In this document: one piece after another, positions 24,354 to 36,842 of the stretch | How the letters are laid out: every line of letters starts with the position of its first letter | Numbering within the stretch: the first letter of the stretch is position 1 | Source of the DNA: Streblospio benedicti | Lineage: Eukaryota > Annelida > Polychaeta > Spionida > Spionidae | Length of the DNA stretch: 64,000 bases | Direction: 5' to 3' | NCBI GenBank assembly: GCA_019095985.1 | Contig: CM032664.1 | Coordinates: 21,058,770-21,122,769, forward strand | Notes under the pieces: generated by a model | Database searches by the model: none | What the model was told of the DNA's origin: nothing | What the model saw: the letters and a program-made list of their open reading frames with translations, nothing else | Program-made: the position numbers and the translations under genes

Positions 24354-26040
24354 TGGCTGGCTGGAACGGAGCGTGCGTACTTGTGTTTTGTGTGAGCTAT
24401 GCCGATGATATTATAGTCATTTCTTTGGACTGGGCAAAGTTGTGTTGTGTGTGTGTGTTATGCCGATGATATTATAGTCATTTCTTTGGACTGGGCATAC
24501 CCTTTTTGAGATGTGTGTTATGCTGATGATATAGTTATCATTTCTATCCATGGACTGGGCATACTTGTGTTGTATGTGAGTTATGCCGATGATTTTATTA
24601 TCATTTCTTTGGACTGGGCATACCTGTGTTGTGTGTACTATGCCGCTGATATTATTGTCATTTCTTCAAATGTATCTATGGACTGGGCATACTTGTGTTG
24701 TATGTGTGTATGACGATGATATTATTATCATTTCTATGTGATGTCATGTGAAGGGATATGTAGTTATTGTGCTTATTTGTGATTCTGAAAGTGGATTTGA
24801 CTGTATTTGGACATAATCTGAGTGAATCAGGTTATATATGTAAAGTTCTATAATGCCGATGGGAAAAAACAAGTGGCAGGAGAGTTGTGAAACATATTAT
24901 CTAACTATTCAAGAAACCACATTACTTTCAAAGAAAGAACCGTGGACCAGGACTCAGTTTGCGAGGAAATGAACTCAAGAAAGTGTTGTACGGTGCATAT
25001 TGTGTGTTTGAAAAATATGTGAACGATATTGACTGAGAAGTGGATGTGTCATCATTGCCACTGTGCTAAAGCAAGAGGAGATGGTATTAACACAGTCTAT
25101 ACATTATTCATGTAACATCTCAATAATACCACTTCGTTTATTGCCTTACATTATGTGGTACCAATAGTCATGTCCTATCTTTAAGTTTTGTGGTTGTCTC
25201 TTTATGAAGGTTGTGAAGTGGAAAATTGTGTTGGTGAGATATTATCTATATAGAAATTTGAAATAAATATACACAATCCACCTGAATAATGTTATACTAT
25301 TTGCCTGCAAATAGTCAACAATAATCTATCTTTTGAGACATTATCGGATAATTGACAAATATTGTCTTTTGAAGAATTTGAAGGACCACTATTGCTGCAC
25401 CAAAAGTGTTGGCATACACTACTGTATTGAATAAGTTCAATATAGCTTTCAAGTGAAGCATTTCACTTGTGGTTTGAAAGAACTGGTAGGCATACTGTCT
25501 TCTCTTGCTCTAGTGCAATGACTAATGAACCAATTGGACAGCATTGCTTTTCAAAGTATGCCTTCATAAGGCACAAAGTTTTTGTTTTATTTCAGCAACA
25601 TTTAAACCTTTTAAAATATGTATCAATGTTGTACAAACAACTGCTGGTGTGATCTCAATAGTTTTCATACTGTGTGGATTGTGAATAGTCAAATATCTCA
25701 ATACATACATAAGTTTTACATACAGTTCAGCCTACTTTAAATGACATGGAATGGTTTATGTTACAGTTGCATGATATCAACACTACATGATTTTGGGCAG
25801 AACCTCAAATATAATAATGTTTATTTTTGCAATCTCAAATGTGTTATTTTATACATGATACTGTAGATTCTGTAGTATGGTTATTTATCAGTTCAATTTT
25901 AAGTTTGTAACATTCAATTCATTTTATTAAAAGCATACTCAATTATATAGAACTCCTTGTGACATTTCAATATCAATGTATGCATTATTCCCCCGAGTAA
26001 ATGGCTGTAAGATTTTGCCTTAATAAATATTGTGGCCAAA
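24354..26040 (+). other. Probable 3' UTR of the receptor gene
   Basis: Non-coding, AT-rich sequence follows the stop codon. It starts with a minisatellite (24370-24745). AATAAA signals occur at 25262 and 26022, so transcripts probably end near 25.3 or 26.05 kb. No other gene was seen in it. Confidence 0.5.
24370..24745 (+). repeat. Minisatellite, about six units of ~60 bp, in the receptor 3' UTR
   Basis: The unit contains TATGCCGATGATATTAT, TCATTTCTTTGGACTGGGCA and TACTTGTGTTGTGTGTG. Copies start near 24397, 24457, 24518, 24580, 24637 and 24708, with length differences that shift frame between units. In one frame the unit reads YADDIIVIS, a look-alike of the reverse-transcriptase active-site motif; no other RT motif is nearby. 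Confidence 0.85.
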
Positions 26041-27596
26041 ATTCAGACCATTGTGTTGTTGAAAAATAGAATTTGGGTTTCTTTAAATAAAATTTGATAT
26101 GAATTTTTAAAACAGAACTAAAATGTTGATTATCTGTTTATCTGGGTTACACACAGATGGCCACATACAATGTACACTGCTTAGTTATTTTAATGCTAAA
26201 AAGACATCACATATCTAATATGAATTTTGTTAAAATACACTTAGCAATCATATAACATTAACTCTTTTATAAGGAGATATTGCTCCAGTAATGAGTCTGC
26301 GATATATCACATTATAACTTGAGAATGCATATGGCGTCGCACTTCTAGCCCATATACTCAGATACTATAGTTGGTTTGAACCCCGGTTTGAACCCAATGC
26401 CCAGTGGACCAAGGTCTAGGCTGGTTTAGTTTACTTAGTTTATTCATTTTATTTAGTTTATTTTTCCATATTTACAAATATAATTCATGATATAAACTAC
26501 AGACAGTTAACAATAAGTTTTAAAACATTATAATATTTAAAATTACCATAGTAGATGGCAGGGGTGGAAAAAAGTGGATGACTTATCAAGTTCCACCCCA
26601 GTTGCAGGTTTAATGCACACAATGTTTGATACACTGCCCAGGACTGGTAGCCACATTGTCAAAATTCTATTGTTAGAAAATAAATAATGCTTAGTTTAGT
26701 GAATACCGCAAATAAGAAATATTAGGGCGTAAGCCCACAACAACGCACGGCCGCCGTACGGCCGTAGATGACCATCTACATGAAACTGAAGGAATTTCCA
26801 GTGTCTCTGTATTTATAACACAGCTAGAACCTAGCATTATAAATGTCGCGGACTGAGAAACATTTTATCATTGAATTTGCAAACTCAGACACTACTTTAA
26901 TATGAATTACATCTTGCACTAACATTCTTTCTCTGTATACAACTGTATTTTAGGTCTAGAACAGCGATTTCCACCACAGACTTTAGTCCTGTTGGCACAG
27001 AAATGTCATAAGATTCCTCCAGACTGACAAATGAACTAAAATGTTTGATAAAGAATTTTAATAAAGATGATCACACATACATCTTACAAAAACACTCATC
27101 TTTCAACAAAGTATACCTTTACTTTCACTTTCCAGCCAACGAACACATATAAACGGGACACATTTAACTGAATACGTATTACAAAATATTTTCTCATGTA
27201 TCATTTGTCATAAAACAGTATTTGATATTGAACTAACTTTCTAAAACACAAAGTTACTCATGCGTATAAACATCATTGCTATTCCTGTACACAACAATGC
27301 GCAATAATTATGCACTTTTTGCCAAAGGGGCATCTACTTGCGAAGGTTAATTCAATATGAACTTAGGTGCGAATCGACGCCCCCTTATGTGTGTACAAAT
27401 AACATGATCAATCACAGAGTGCAGTGCTACCATCTGCATTTTACAGAGGGTCTGATGAGTAAATGTATTCACGCCTTGTTTAATGCAGATAGATTTGCAC
27501 TCGTGTCAATAATTAGTTTTTCATAGGTGAATGGCGTTTAACCTTGCTGTTGTTTTCTGCATAGAAGACCAGGAAATGCTGCAAGATTTTGCTTAA
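26041..27596. other. Intergenic stretch with a SINE fragment
   Basis: AT-rich sequence with the tRNA-like fragment at 26315 and a TTTAGTTTA-rich stretch near 26425-26470. No coding evidence. Confidence 0.5.
26315..26425 (+). mobile_element. tRNA-like SINE fragment
   Basis: ATGGCGTCGCACTTCTAGCC followed by a duplicated box B-like segment (TGGTTTGAACCCC, CGGTTTGAACCC). It ends near CCAGTGGACCAAGG. Confidence 0.45.
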
Positions 27597-27777
27597 TACA
27601 GTGGAACTTCTCTTTTGAAACCATCCCCGGAACTGGCCTTAAGTGGTCTCAATATGGAGGTGGTCTCTGTGTGGAGGTTCGCATTCGTCTCTATATGAAG
27701 GCTTGCGAACGCAAAATAGGGTCTTCCTGCAGAGGTAGTCTATTTATGGGGGTGGACATAATAGGGGTTGCACTGTA
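27597..27777. mobile_element. TIR element A, copy 6
   Basis: Ends TACAGTGGAACTTCTCTTTT and GGGGTTGCACTGTA, with internal AAGTGGTCTCAATATGGAGG. It lies downstream of the receptor gene. Confidence 0.77.
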
Positions 27778-28074
27778 CAAATATTTCAATTGTTGGCAAA
27801 CTAGATAATACTCTAGTTACACGTTATAATGACATTAATTGCAATTATACACAGTTAAAAATATAGTTTTGCTATATACACGTATGTACAAAAATAATGT
27901 GTGCACTGTAGAATAAACTGAGGAAGAACAAACAAAACAAAAGAAGAAAACTGCGGAAATTTTGATATTCAGCCTTAAACTTAACCACCTAACCACAGTA
28001 AGCTGCTTAATAACTGAAATGGTATCAAAATCAGCCTGTGGTGTGTATAAGTAAACCACTGCATCTCCCAGACA

Positions 28075-28275
28075 CAACTTTTTGTCAGTATTGCCGCTTT
28101 CCTCCCATTACAGAGTCTCCTCACACACGAGGTACATTACGACGTCACAGCTCTCGACGCGAAACGTATCACTGTGAAGGAGACTTCTGTCCTGCGCATG
28201 CGCTTAATAATGTCTACGCCTGAATCAGAGCCTCGGTTGCTGTCATTTTTCAATGCGTTTTCCATCTTTTTTCAT
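28075..28275. promoter_or_regulatory. CpG- and motif-rich candidate promoter
   Basis: CpG is locally frequent. TACGACGTCACAG (CRE-like) near 28139 and CTGCGCATGCGC (NRF1-like palindrome) near 28193 lie within 65 bp. Such pairs are typical of TATA-less promoters, but no exon was recognised on either side. Confidence 0.35.
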
Positions 28276-28633
28276 GAATTCTGGCGGCGGTGTATGAATT
28301 TTGAAGCGTTGTTATTGTTGTGATTTTTTTGCTCAACATTGTGACACAACAGTTGAAAATGAGAAGATGAACGTAGGTAATATGTAGGTCCATGTAGGTA
28401 CATGTTGGTCCCGTCTAAAAACCCGTCTAAAAACTCTAAGTTCACAACTTATCATCGTCAAAACACCCAGGGCATTACATATTCTCTTGATTTGAATAAT
28501 TCTATGATATTTTGAATACAATCTAGTTTGTTTCATACAGTGAAGTCGCACTCACAAGACAGGTATAAGATAAATGAGAAATTCACAGCCCATTTTAAAA
28601 TAGTTTGTTTGATGGTCAAGTTAACACCTACAT

Positions 28634-28785
28634 AGGCAGATCCAGGTTTTTGGAAAGGGGGGCTCACTTAAGGAACAGGGGGGGGGGGCGCACTAAAGGA
28701 TTTCATCAAAAACCCTACGAAAATGAAGTATTTTGGTGGGAAAGGGGGGGGCCCTGCCCCCCCCCATGAATCCATGAATCTGCCT
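28634..28785. mobile_element. TIR element B, second copy
   Basis: Begins AGGCAGATCCAGGTTTTTGG and ends GAATCTGCCTAT. The inside has G and C homopolymer runs and GAAAATGAAGTATTTTGG. Same family as 11450-11601. Confidence 0.72.
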
Positions 28786-28904
28786 ATGCACCTATCAACT
28801 CAGCGTATTATTATTTGGAAAAGGGTTTTAGTTAGCAAGCCATCCAGGCTGGCTACTACCGGTATCTCAAGACCATACGAGTAATCAATGACATACGGTA
28901 AAGC

Positions 28905-28942
28905 AGCAGGAGCAGCAGCAGCAGCAGCAACAACAACAACCG
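28905..28942. repeat. (AGC)n(AAC)n microsatellite
   Basis: AGCAGCAGGAGCAGCAGCAG followed by CAACAACAACAAC. Confidence 0.9.
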
Positions 28943-29830
28943 TTTTTCAAACTACCTATTGATATATAAACACCTTATCCCGCAACACTAGCTTCCCCCT
29001 GGGCGTCTCCAATCACCCAGCATCCTCATGCCACAGCCAAACACACGCACACGCACATTCACAAGCCACAGCACGTTCGATGAGAATGTATGTGAAATAT
29101 ATGCGTGTCTATACCGGCGATTTACACATCCATTGCTGCCGTCCACATTGCGCAATTTACAAACCCAATTTGGCGTAATGTAATGTCAAAGAAAGTGACA
29201 GATCATCTGATTATTGGCCGACACATTTGCATCTGTGAGGTTAAGCAGGAATGTTCTTTATTGCCGCTTCTGGGCCTTGTATCTTCTTTCCCTATATGAG
29301 ATGCAATTTTCTAATATATTTGGTGTTATGCGCTTCTGCAGCAACAAAGATGAACGGAATGGTAGTTTAGCACAGCTTGGAATGACGGTATCACCCTGGA
29401 TCTTGCGTTTGAGATTCTGCCACCTAAATTGTGGAACACGTTACCTTTTTTCAAATGAAGCATAATTTGTTTCAGGTTACATGCGCACATATAGACACTT
29501 GATAGAATATGCACTGTAAAAGTAATATTTTAGTGAACTATTTTATTGCATTGAATCACAACCACGAGGCTGATAGTTCGATTACCGGTAGGGCCATTTA
29601 AGTTAGTAAATTGAAAGATTGTCTTCAGCAATGTTAATTTATTGATAAGAAGGTGCGACAATAAAGAATTGCGATAGTTGAATTGAATATTAATCAGACT
29701 TATTTTAACACTTTTATGCAATACATATGCGTATCCGGCTCGATCTAATTACATATGTACACACGATACGGAAATATACAGGCTCCTCTGTAACCTTCAC
29801 TCAATTCTAGATTGGATACTAATCCTCCTA

Positions 29831-29982
29831 TATAATAGAATCTTTCTATTAGAACAACCTTTGGTCTCAATAGAGAGGTTGTCTCTATACAGATGCTCAT
29901 TTTGGTAGCTTAATTATGAAGGTTTCAGACCGTGAATAGTGGTCTTATCATAGAGGCGGTCTTAATTTGAGATTCTACTGTA
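29831..29982. mobile_element. TIR element A, copy 7
   Basis: Left end ATAGAATCTTTCTATTAGAA and right end GAGATTCTACTGTA, with internal GGTCTCAATAGAGAGG. Copy 8 follows after about 140 bp. Confidence 0.77.
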
Positions 29983-30124
29983 GCTATAAGGACAAACAGT
30001 TTGTTTTCATTGACAGCTAAATGGCAGGTTGAGACCAGTGGAGTGACAGGCGAGATTCTGGAATGTCTACTTGAGCGGGTGATTTTCCTCTCGTCCCAAC
30101 ACATATGCCGCTTTGAAATGAGTG

Positions 30125-30305
30125 TACAGTTCAATCTCCAATTAGGACCACATATGTAATGAGTCCACCTCGATAAAAAAAATCATACTTACAAGGTTTC
30201 AAAATAAGACCACTGTGAACATCCATATATACATGTAGACCACTTCTTATTTGAGACCACTCGAGGTCAGCCCCTGTCTGGTCTTAATAGAGAGGTTCTA
30301 CTGCA
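30125..30305. mobile_element. TIR element A, copy 8 (opposite orientation)
   Basis: Left end TACAGTTCAATCTCCAATTA and right end AGAGAGGTTCTACTGCA. Internal blocks are on the opposite strand relative to copy 7. Confidence 0.75.
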
Positions 30306-31252
30306 TTTTCTATTTTTCTCTCATTATGCTTGCATATTTTTGTATTCATCACAACATGTGGAGCATCCTTGTTTTCAATGCAAGGATTACACTCTTATTA
30401 AACACCGTATATCTAGGGGACTACTATTCAATAATTGACTTGAGATGGTAACTCTTAGTAACTCCAACAAACTTGTCAAACTAAAGAGAGATTTGACTTC
30501 AATATATCCATATCTCCATAGCAAAAAGTATATAAAGTACGTCTTTATCTACATATTGCTTATCTCGAATGTTCTGTCTCCGTTCAACTGCATTATCAAC
30601 ATCTATCAGTTGGCTTTCTCGAACACACATTTCCTCGAGCATTCCTCCCTATTCGAGATAACGAGTTTATGCAGCAACGGACAGTGTTGAATCCATGTCG
30701 CACATTTTATTGCAAACTATAATTTGCACTTGCACATTGTACTATATAATTATGCACTGATCTTAAATACTGTTTATATGTTTTCCTTCTTTGCCTTTCC
30801 ATAAATGCTAAGTCATATTCATAATTTCATCATGTCAACGTCGACAAAAGTGTTCTCTGTCATGTAAAACCATATGTTTTGTTAACTATTGGGTGCCTTG
30901 AGAAGGTTGGCAGATAAAATTGTGTAAAATCCAGACAGAAAAAAAGTATTGTTAAAAAAACAGTGATGCCATGATGCGTAAAACCACTCGCTCTCCACTA
31001 ACAGCGAAAAGCGATACACGCCGCATTACGGCTTTCAGCAGATAAAGTCCAAACGACATTGAATGCCGAAATGGCGTGTCCCATCAATGCATTATTGAAT
31101 CTGGCCGTACGGGCGGACTCCACGGGCACTGCCTCCTCACGTTTCACCTGATTAGCCCCTATCCACAAAGGGTGTGAGGCTCCGTCGCTTTGTTTATTAA
31201 CTTTTGTTTCTTCTCTGATGCAATTTTTCGTATGCCTTGCTACAGTTACGTT

Positions 31253-31425
31253 TACAGTAGAGCCTCTGTGTTGAGAATGCTCGAGGGACTGTTTTTTAAG
31301 TGGTCTCAATACAGATGTGGTGGTATCTTTTAAATACATGCCCATGGTGGCATGCGCATGGGCGTTTGGAACTTCGAGAACTGGAGGTGGTGTTAACACA
31401 GAGGGGGTCTTAATTGAAGGTTGCT
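31253..31425. mobile_element. TIR element A, copy 9 (diverged)
   Basis: The left end TACAGTAGAGCCTCTGTG is clear; the right end is eroded (GGTCTTAATTGAAGGTTGC). An internal AAGTGGTCTCAATACAG block confirms the family. Confidence 0.68.
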
Positions 31426-34400
31426 GGTGATGTACATATTCTTTAGGGTTGGCTTTGAAAGCTCTTTTCCGTAATGTGTCATTATCAGAATAGTAGTGAG
31501 TGCGATTCCATTGATAACCAGATCAGGCTATTAGATTTTAATAAACACAACTACAATGTACTAGCCAAATTTGTTATAGTGCTTGTTAGTAATTAGCGAT
31601 GAGACCCTCAGCAAGCTGGCTCCTATCAGTGTGTTTGTACGAGTTGTCAAAGTGATTTCCCAAACTCTCAGCAACGTCAAGTTGAATTAGCATCTATGCT
31701 TGCAAATTGTGTGCACGCCATAAGCATTAATGTGGTTGTGTTTTGTCCAACACCGTTTTGGGATATTGTTGCCAAAACATCCTACCTCTAGGGTCATGAT
31801 TTTCGATTGAGATAACATATACAGTTAACCAGGTTTTATCATAATATGCATGGTGTTACCTAGCCACAGCACATGTGATAATGAAAGAAATCATTGTATC
31901 GGTGAATTTCTGGAAAGTCTCGCCTTTATACTACAAAATAGGGAATTCCATCAACATTATAAACACAACACACATTTCATACGAAGACAATAGTAGAAAT
32001 ATTCTATTTCCATCAAATACTAAATACCACCTGCATTAAAAACATGCATATTCTATATCAAAAAGAAAAAAAATACAATTAATACCACAATGAACACCTC
32101 TTGGTATGAATATTTCCCCCACAAAAAGGCTCCATGATTATGCAGCCTACAGATAGGAGTGTCCCATGAATACCAAGTGTGGCATAAAGGCCAAGCCACC
32201 CATATACGCAGCCTCCTACTAACGGATCCTATTTGGGAGGCTTATTCTGGATGGCTTATCGGCCCTTGGCTATAAAGACATATTTAGAGGCCAATAAAAT
32301 ATGATGTGTGAATGGTTTGTCTCAGTCTGGAATTATTGCTCTACATATCACAGTCACTTGCTTTTTAAGTGACATTGTGGCTCATTTTAGATGGTTCGTT
32401 TATGGTATTGCAATGCCATTAGTGCCTCTGCAACTTTTACACTTATTGTTAAAAAAATATATCTAGTTTCAAAGTTTATAAATAAATACACATTGCCTCC
32501 ATGATTACAGATTCCCACGTACCCTCACAGTCTTAATGAATACTTCTGGTGTTGTTTTATTATTTGTGTGCCTCGCAATCCATAACGATATTGCTAATAA
32601 TGTACGGCTCGAAGCCTATAACAAATTACAATAATAGCAATATAAAAGCATTCGTGCCAAGCGCGTTACTATGGAGCAAGAACATTGCCATTTTCAGTCT
32701 CTTAGCAATGCTGCTTTTGGGGTGATAAGTGATCAGATGGAATGGCAGGCTTGTGAGGAGGGTTATTACGGTCCTCGGGCCATTCAGGCAAAATTAGATA
32801 TTTCGTGAGCAAGTCCGAGTGACACACAAGGCACTGCGAATATGGCCGGACATCTTGGTCTGGGTGTCTACTGGTCTTATTTTGTGTTCGTGAATATTGC
32901 ACTTTGTTAATGATAATATGATCCTATAAATGTTACAAGGGAATCCATGTAACTTACCCAATTAAACAATGAATTGAACTTAGAATCATTGGTGGAAAGC
33001 GTTTCTACTCAAATTGGATGATTTTGCTTTTTGTGTACCAGATACATAGAATTTTCAACTTTGGTGGCATAATAGGATATCCCCTATTAAGAACTTTTCT
33101 CTGATTTTACTGCTAATCAAGGCAAATTTCACCTCAGGTGTCCAGAGCATCAAAACCATTTAGCGGAATCCGTTGATGTTATACCCAGCCTTGCCACATA
33201 CCATTTCCAGCCTGTGGAACCCTCTATACTGCCCTATCGTGCTCATATTAATATTAAATGATAGATTATGATTCACAAATCAAAGTTATAAAAACAACTT
33301 ATACTTTTATACCATCTTTTATGACATAATTACACGATAAATACTATTCCCTGCAAGGGGGTATGATATTTTTAGATATAAAGGCACTTTTGTTCCTGGA
33401 GGGGGCGGAGTTCAAGAAAAATGAGAACACTGTTCCACTTTTGTGGAGCGTGATGAAAGGTACATCATCCCTTAGAAAGATGTGCAATATACCAATGCAG
33501 TAAGAGAACCCTTACTTTCTGCGGTATGATGGAACTTTAGTAAAAAAAAGTAGACGGAACTTTGGTTAAAAAAAATAGAACAAATACAGGCAATGCCCAT
33601 ACCTAGAAATTCTATTAGTTGCCATCTCTGCGTCTGTTCTTGTTACATCGGTGTGTAATGACAACTATTGTGATGCTGTCAAAAGATCCATTCCGCTCCG
33701 CAAAGAACGAATAAGGCCTTGAGTAAAAATGAACAAACATGAGAAAATGAGATATTGAAAGTGGCATCTTTTCATCTTTTCACTGTGGCTCCATTGATGT
33801 TTCTGTTTGAAGCAGCCTGTTGTAATGTTACCCGGCAATCTCCCCACTATTCCTCTCTGTGTGTCCAACTCTTCCTTGTCTGTGTTTAATAGAGCAACCA
33901 TCAATGGATGCTCATCATCCTATTCTTCTGTAGGAGTTACACTAGGCACTGTAAACTAATTATGCAAAAAAATGCCGACAAAAAAGTTACTCACTTGATT
34001 GGCAGATGCATGAACTTGCCAGCGGAGAAGTGTCAAGTTTATTTTAAAGATTTTTGGTAAACTTGAAACCATGAACCTCCCAATTTATCATAGATTAAAC
34101 AGGGTTTATTTCATTTGCATCTAAATAATGACCCCTGAATGGTGAATCAACCGGCAAATAAGTAATTACTGACCCTTTTGTATGATTGTAACTAGTTTTA
34201 GAGTGATGTGAAGTGATTTAGCTGTTTCCAAGTTTTGAGGGACTTTATTCATTTTTTTAAATACTATCAAATCATTATACTGTCATCTCATTAAATGTGT
34301 ATCGTCTTTTTTAAAACCCTTGGATATTGTCATTCTCTTTGGTTTACTCATATTTCTTTTCAGTTGCTTTTTTTGTGGAAGTCCTATGTGGTCGCTGTCT

Positions 34401-34729
34401 TCTTCCAACAAGAGCAAGACCAAGTACATTATTTCACTGAGGTAACAGGTGCAAGGGACCAGCGTATAGCCTATTTTCTTGTAGATTTATAAGGTTTTAT
34501 GTAAAACAGAAAAGGAGATTTTTTATATGATGGTAAAAGATAAATTTATAGCCACCCACTTGTTTTCTTCAACAGATGGAACGCAGACAGTGAGAATGAA
34601 TCAAAACAGATGAATTTACACTTAACAAAAGAAAAATAATATCGAGATTGGAAAAAGAAATATAGGTGACGGAAAACTCCACCCTTTACATTTACAAAAT
34701 GGGTGTATAAGGGGTCACAAAAGCCCACG

Positions 34730-34870
34730 TTCTCCCCCCCCCTTTTTTTCTATTTTTCACATATCCCACAACCTTTTTCCGTTTTCCCCACATCCCACTT
34801 CCATAAAATCCCATATCCCTCTTTTTTTACGTTTTCCCCAAATTCCAACCTTTTCCCGTTACCTCGAACT
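34730..34870. repeat. Pyrimidine-rich repeat (reverse complement of the 11-kb type)
   Basis: CACATATCCCACAACC, TTTTCCCCACATCCCACTTC and CCCATATCCCTC repeat. This is the complement of the GGGATGTGGG repeat. Confidence 0.6.
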
Positions 34871-34905
34871 TGTAACAGATTCATCAGCATACAGACTTGA
34901 CCAGT

Positions 34906-34965
34906 TAGGGTTTTTCCAACCAAAATACTTCATTTTCATAGGGTTTTTCATGAAATCATGAAAAA
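34906..34965. mobile_element. TIR element B, internal fragment
   Basis: AAAATACTTCATTTTCATAG and GGGTTTTTCATGAAATC match the inside of the 28.6-kb copy in reverse complement. No ends were seen. Confidence 0.45.
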
Positions 34966-35554
34966 TATTGTTAAACTTTATCATGTGATTACAATCCAAA
35001 TAATTGCTTGCTTATTAGGTTTTGCTTTGGCACGAATTTACAGTACATTGTACACATATCGCATTATAAGGGCTATCATTGATGTTTATTCATACAGTTG
35101 TTAACATATGATAGCTACTCTATCGATGACCATTTCCATCATTCCATATTTCGTCATCATTCCATGCTATTTTCATCAGTGAACTGCAGCTATAATTTTT
35201 GCTTTCCAAATAGACAGAAATCAGTCTGCCTCCCAGTACCATTTATATAATTCAATATTCCCGTTTACCGTGGCCGTAACATGCAGGAATAAATTGCATT
35301 ATTGCTGGAAAACTTCAGCAACCCCAGGTGCTAAATCTTCATCAGTCCGTCCAACCATCCATTTGCCATCTAATGCAAAACATTGATCTAGAGCTTATGC
35401 CGAATTTGTCCCGTATACGGCAATACAGCATTTTAGCTGCTCCACGTTTTAAGCACGTGACGAGGAGAGGTGAATTGGCAATCTGTCACAGGGGCTCCAA
35501 TGGGGGGATATGGCTGCAACAGGCTCTGCTGTGATAGAACTAAATTTATCATTT

Positions 35555-35832
35555 GTATTCGTGTAATTTCATTGGTTATCATGATCCAGAACTATCCGAT
35601 AACCCGGAGAGGTTTATCACCCCTCTTCAAAGAGGGGTGATACCATAGTTATCATGCTTGTGCTCAACCGGACTACTTTTTCACGTTTTTTTTAACAGTG
35701 TTGTAATTGTTTAGAAAAGAGTGATAAATACAAAACCGGGTTCGTTGTGTAACTTGACTTCGGGCTTGCTGTGATACGCCCGATGAACCCATCTGATAAA
35801 ATAATTCATATTACAAACTCGCCCAGTTTTGT
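35555..35832. repeat. Dispersed repeat E, copy 1
   Basis: Contains CATTGGTTATCATG, ATAACCCGGAGAG, an inner hairpin (CCCCTCTTC/GAAGAGGGG), CGGACTACTTTTTCACG and GATACGCCC. It shares most of its length with 53148-53476 but lacks that copy's left half of a second inverted repeat. Confidence 0.8.
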
Positions 35833-36119
35833 CTATATAGTTATACCCCTTTTATAAGCTGTGGATATTTTTTGAGCAAAAAATAGAATCAGCGAATGAA
35901 TATTTGTGTTGGGTATCAGTATTCATATTCGTGAGAAATCAAATAGGTACCTTTGAGAACCTGTCATTTGGCTGCAGTCATGTGATAGCATCAGTAAGGG
36001 ATCTTATCAGGTGGTCATTTGACCAACTGAGATGATTCTTCATTCGGCTGAACACAACTCAGTCCTGCTTTCTAGATTTAGAAGGACATTCGTTGTTGAA
36101 ACAACGATATACTGTTGAA

Positions 36120-36415
36120 ACGCATATAGTGTGGATAATTTTGTAGTTTGGGACTGCTCATTGAAACAGCGGGTAAAAGAAATGCGTCGTTTTTTACTTG
36201 AATTATGCTTACGCCGGAATGTCTTGGGTTTGATTCCCGGTCGAGTCTGCCTGTGGGTGTTGAGCAAACTCATAACTAAATATATAGTTGCACACAGGTT
36301 TGGGGTACCTACACGTTAAAAAAGGTGCAGCTCATTCAGGTTGAAATAGTGAGTGAGTGAGTGCTTTGCAAGTGCCTATGACTTGGTGTAAAATGGAAAG
36401 TCCTTAAAGCAAGAC
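36120..36415 (+). mobile_element. tRNA-derived SINE F, copy 2
   Basis: Box B-like GGGTTTGATTCCCGG (36226-36240), then TGTTGAGCAAACTCATA, GGTACCTACACGTTA and a tail TATGACTTGGTGTAAAATGG. It matches the 40.8-kb copy in order and spacing. A GAGTGAGTGAGTG run lies inside. Confidence 0.72.
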
Positions 36416-36804
36416 TTGGATTACGACTATCAACACCACATTTACATTATATGTTTTAATGTCTTAAAATTTAAGATGTGATAGTGCATTTTACATGTGT
36501 ATGTTATTATGGTTATTTCAAGTGCATTATACTCATTATATGAGACTCCGAGCAGATGTACTCAATATAGGTAAAAGTTTACTTTTGGTTCTTCAGTGAA
36601 TGATAATATATAACACAATCAGTATTTAACTGGATATGTTCATTAGTGTCATATTAAGGAACCCACCAGGTCTAAGTAGCGTTAGGAATCATCACAAATG
36701 TGGCTTGAAGAGGACAGGCAGCCTAAACTCTCTGGATCTGTCACTGATGACAGATTTAATCAGCAACATTGAGCGACGTTTGACGAAACGTATACAAGAT
36801 CTCA

Positions 36805-36842
36805 TACATGTACACATGTACATGTACACATGTACATGTTTT
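36805..36842. repeat. (ACATGT)n palindromic repeat
   Basis: Alternating TACACATG and TACATGTACA units, self-complementary throughout. Short. Confidence 0.85.

Larger units (their letters stand above)
31426..36119. other. Intergenic stretch
   Basis: Contains the pyrimidine-rich repeat (34730), an element B fragment (34906) and repeat E copy 1 (35555). Nothing else supported. Confidence 0.5.

Noticed and set aside
24370-24745. Reverse transcriptase gene suggested by repeated YADD peptides
   Set aside because: The motif recurs every ~60 bp in a shifting frame and no other RT block is present. It is a minisatellite in a 3' UTR.
29380-29480. LINE 3' end suggested by an LPPKLWNTLP-like reading on +
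   Set aside because: Only about ten residues fit, with a stop soon after and no upstream RT domain. It may be a LINE relic but I cannot support it.
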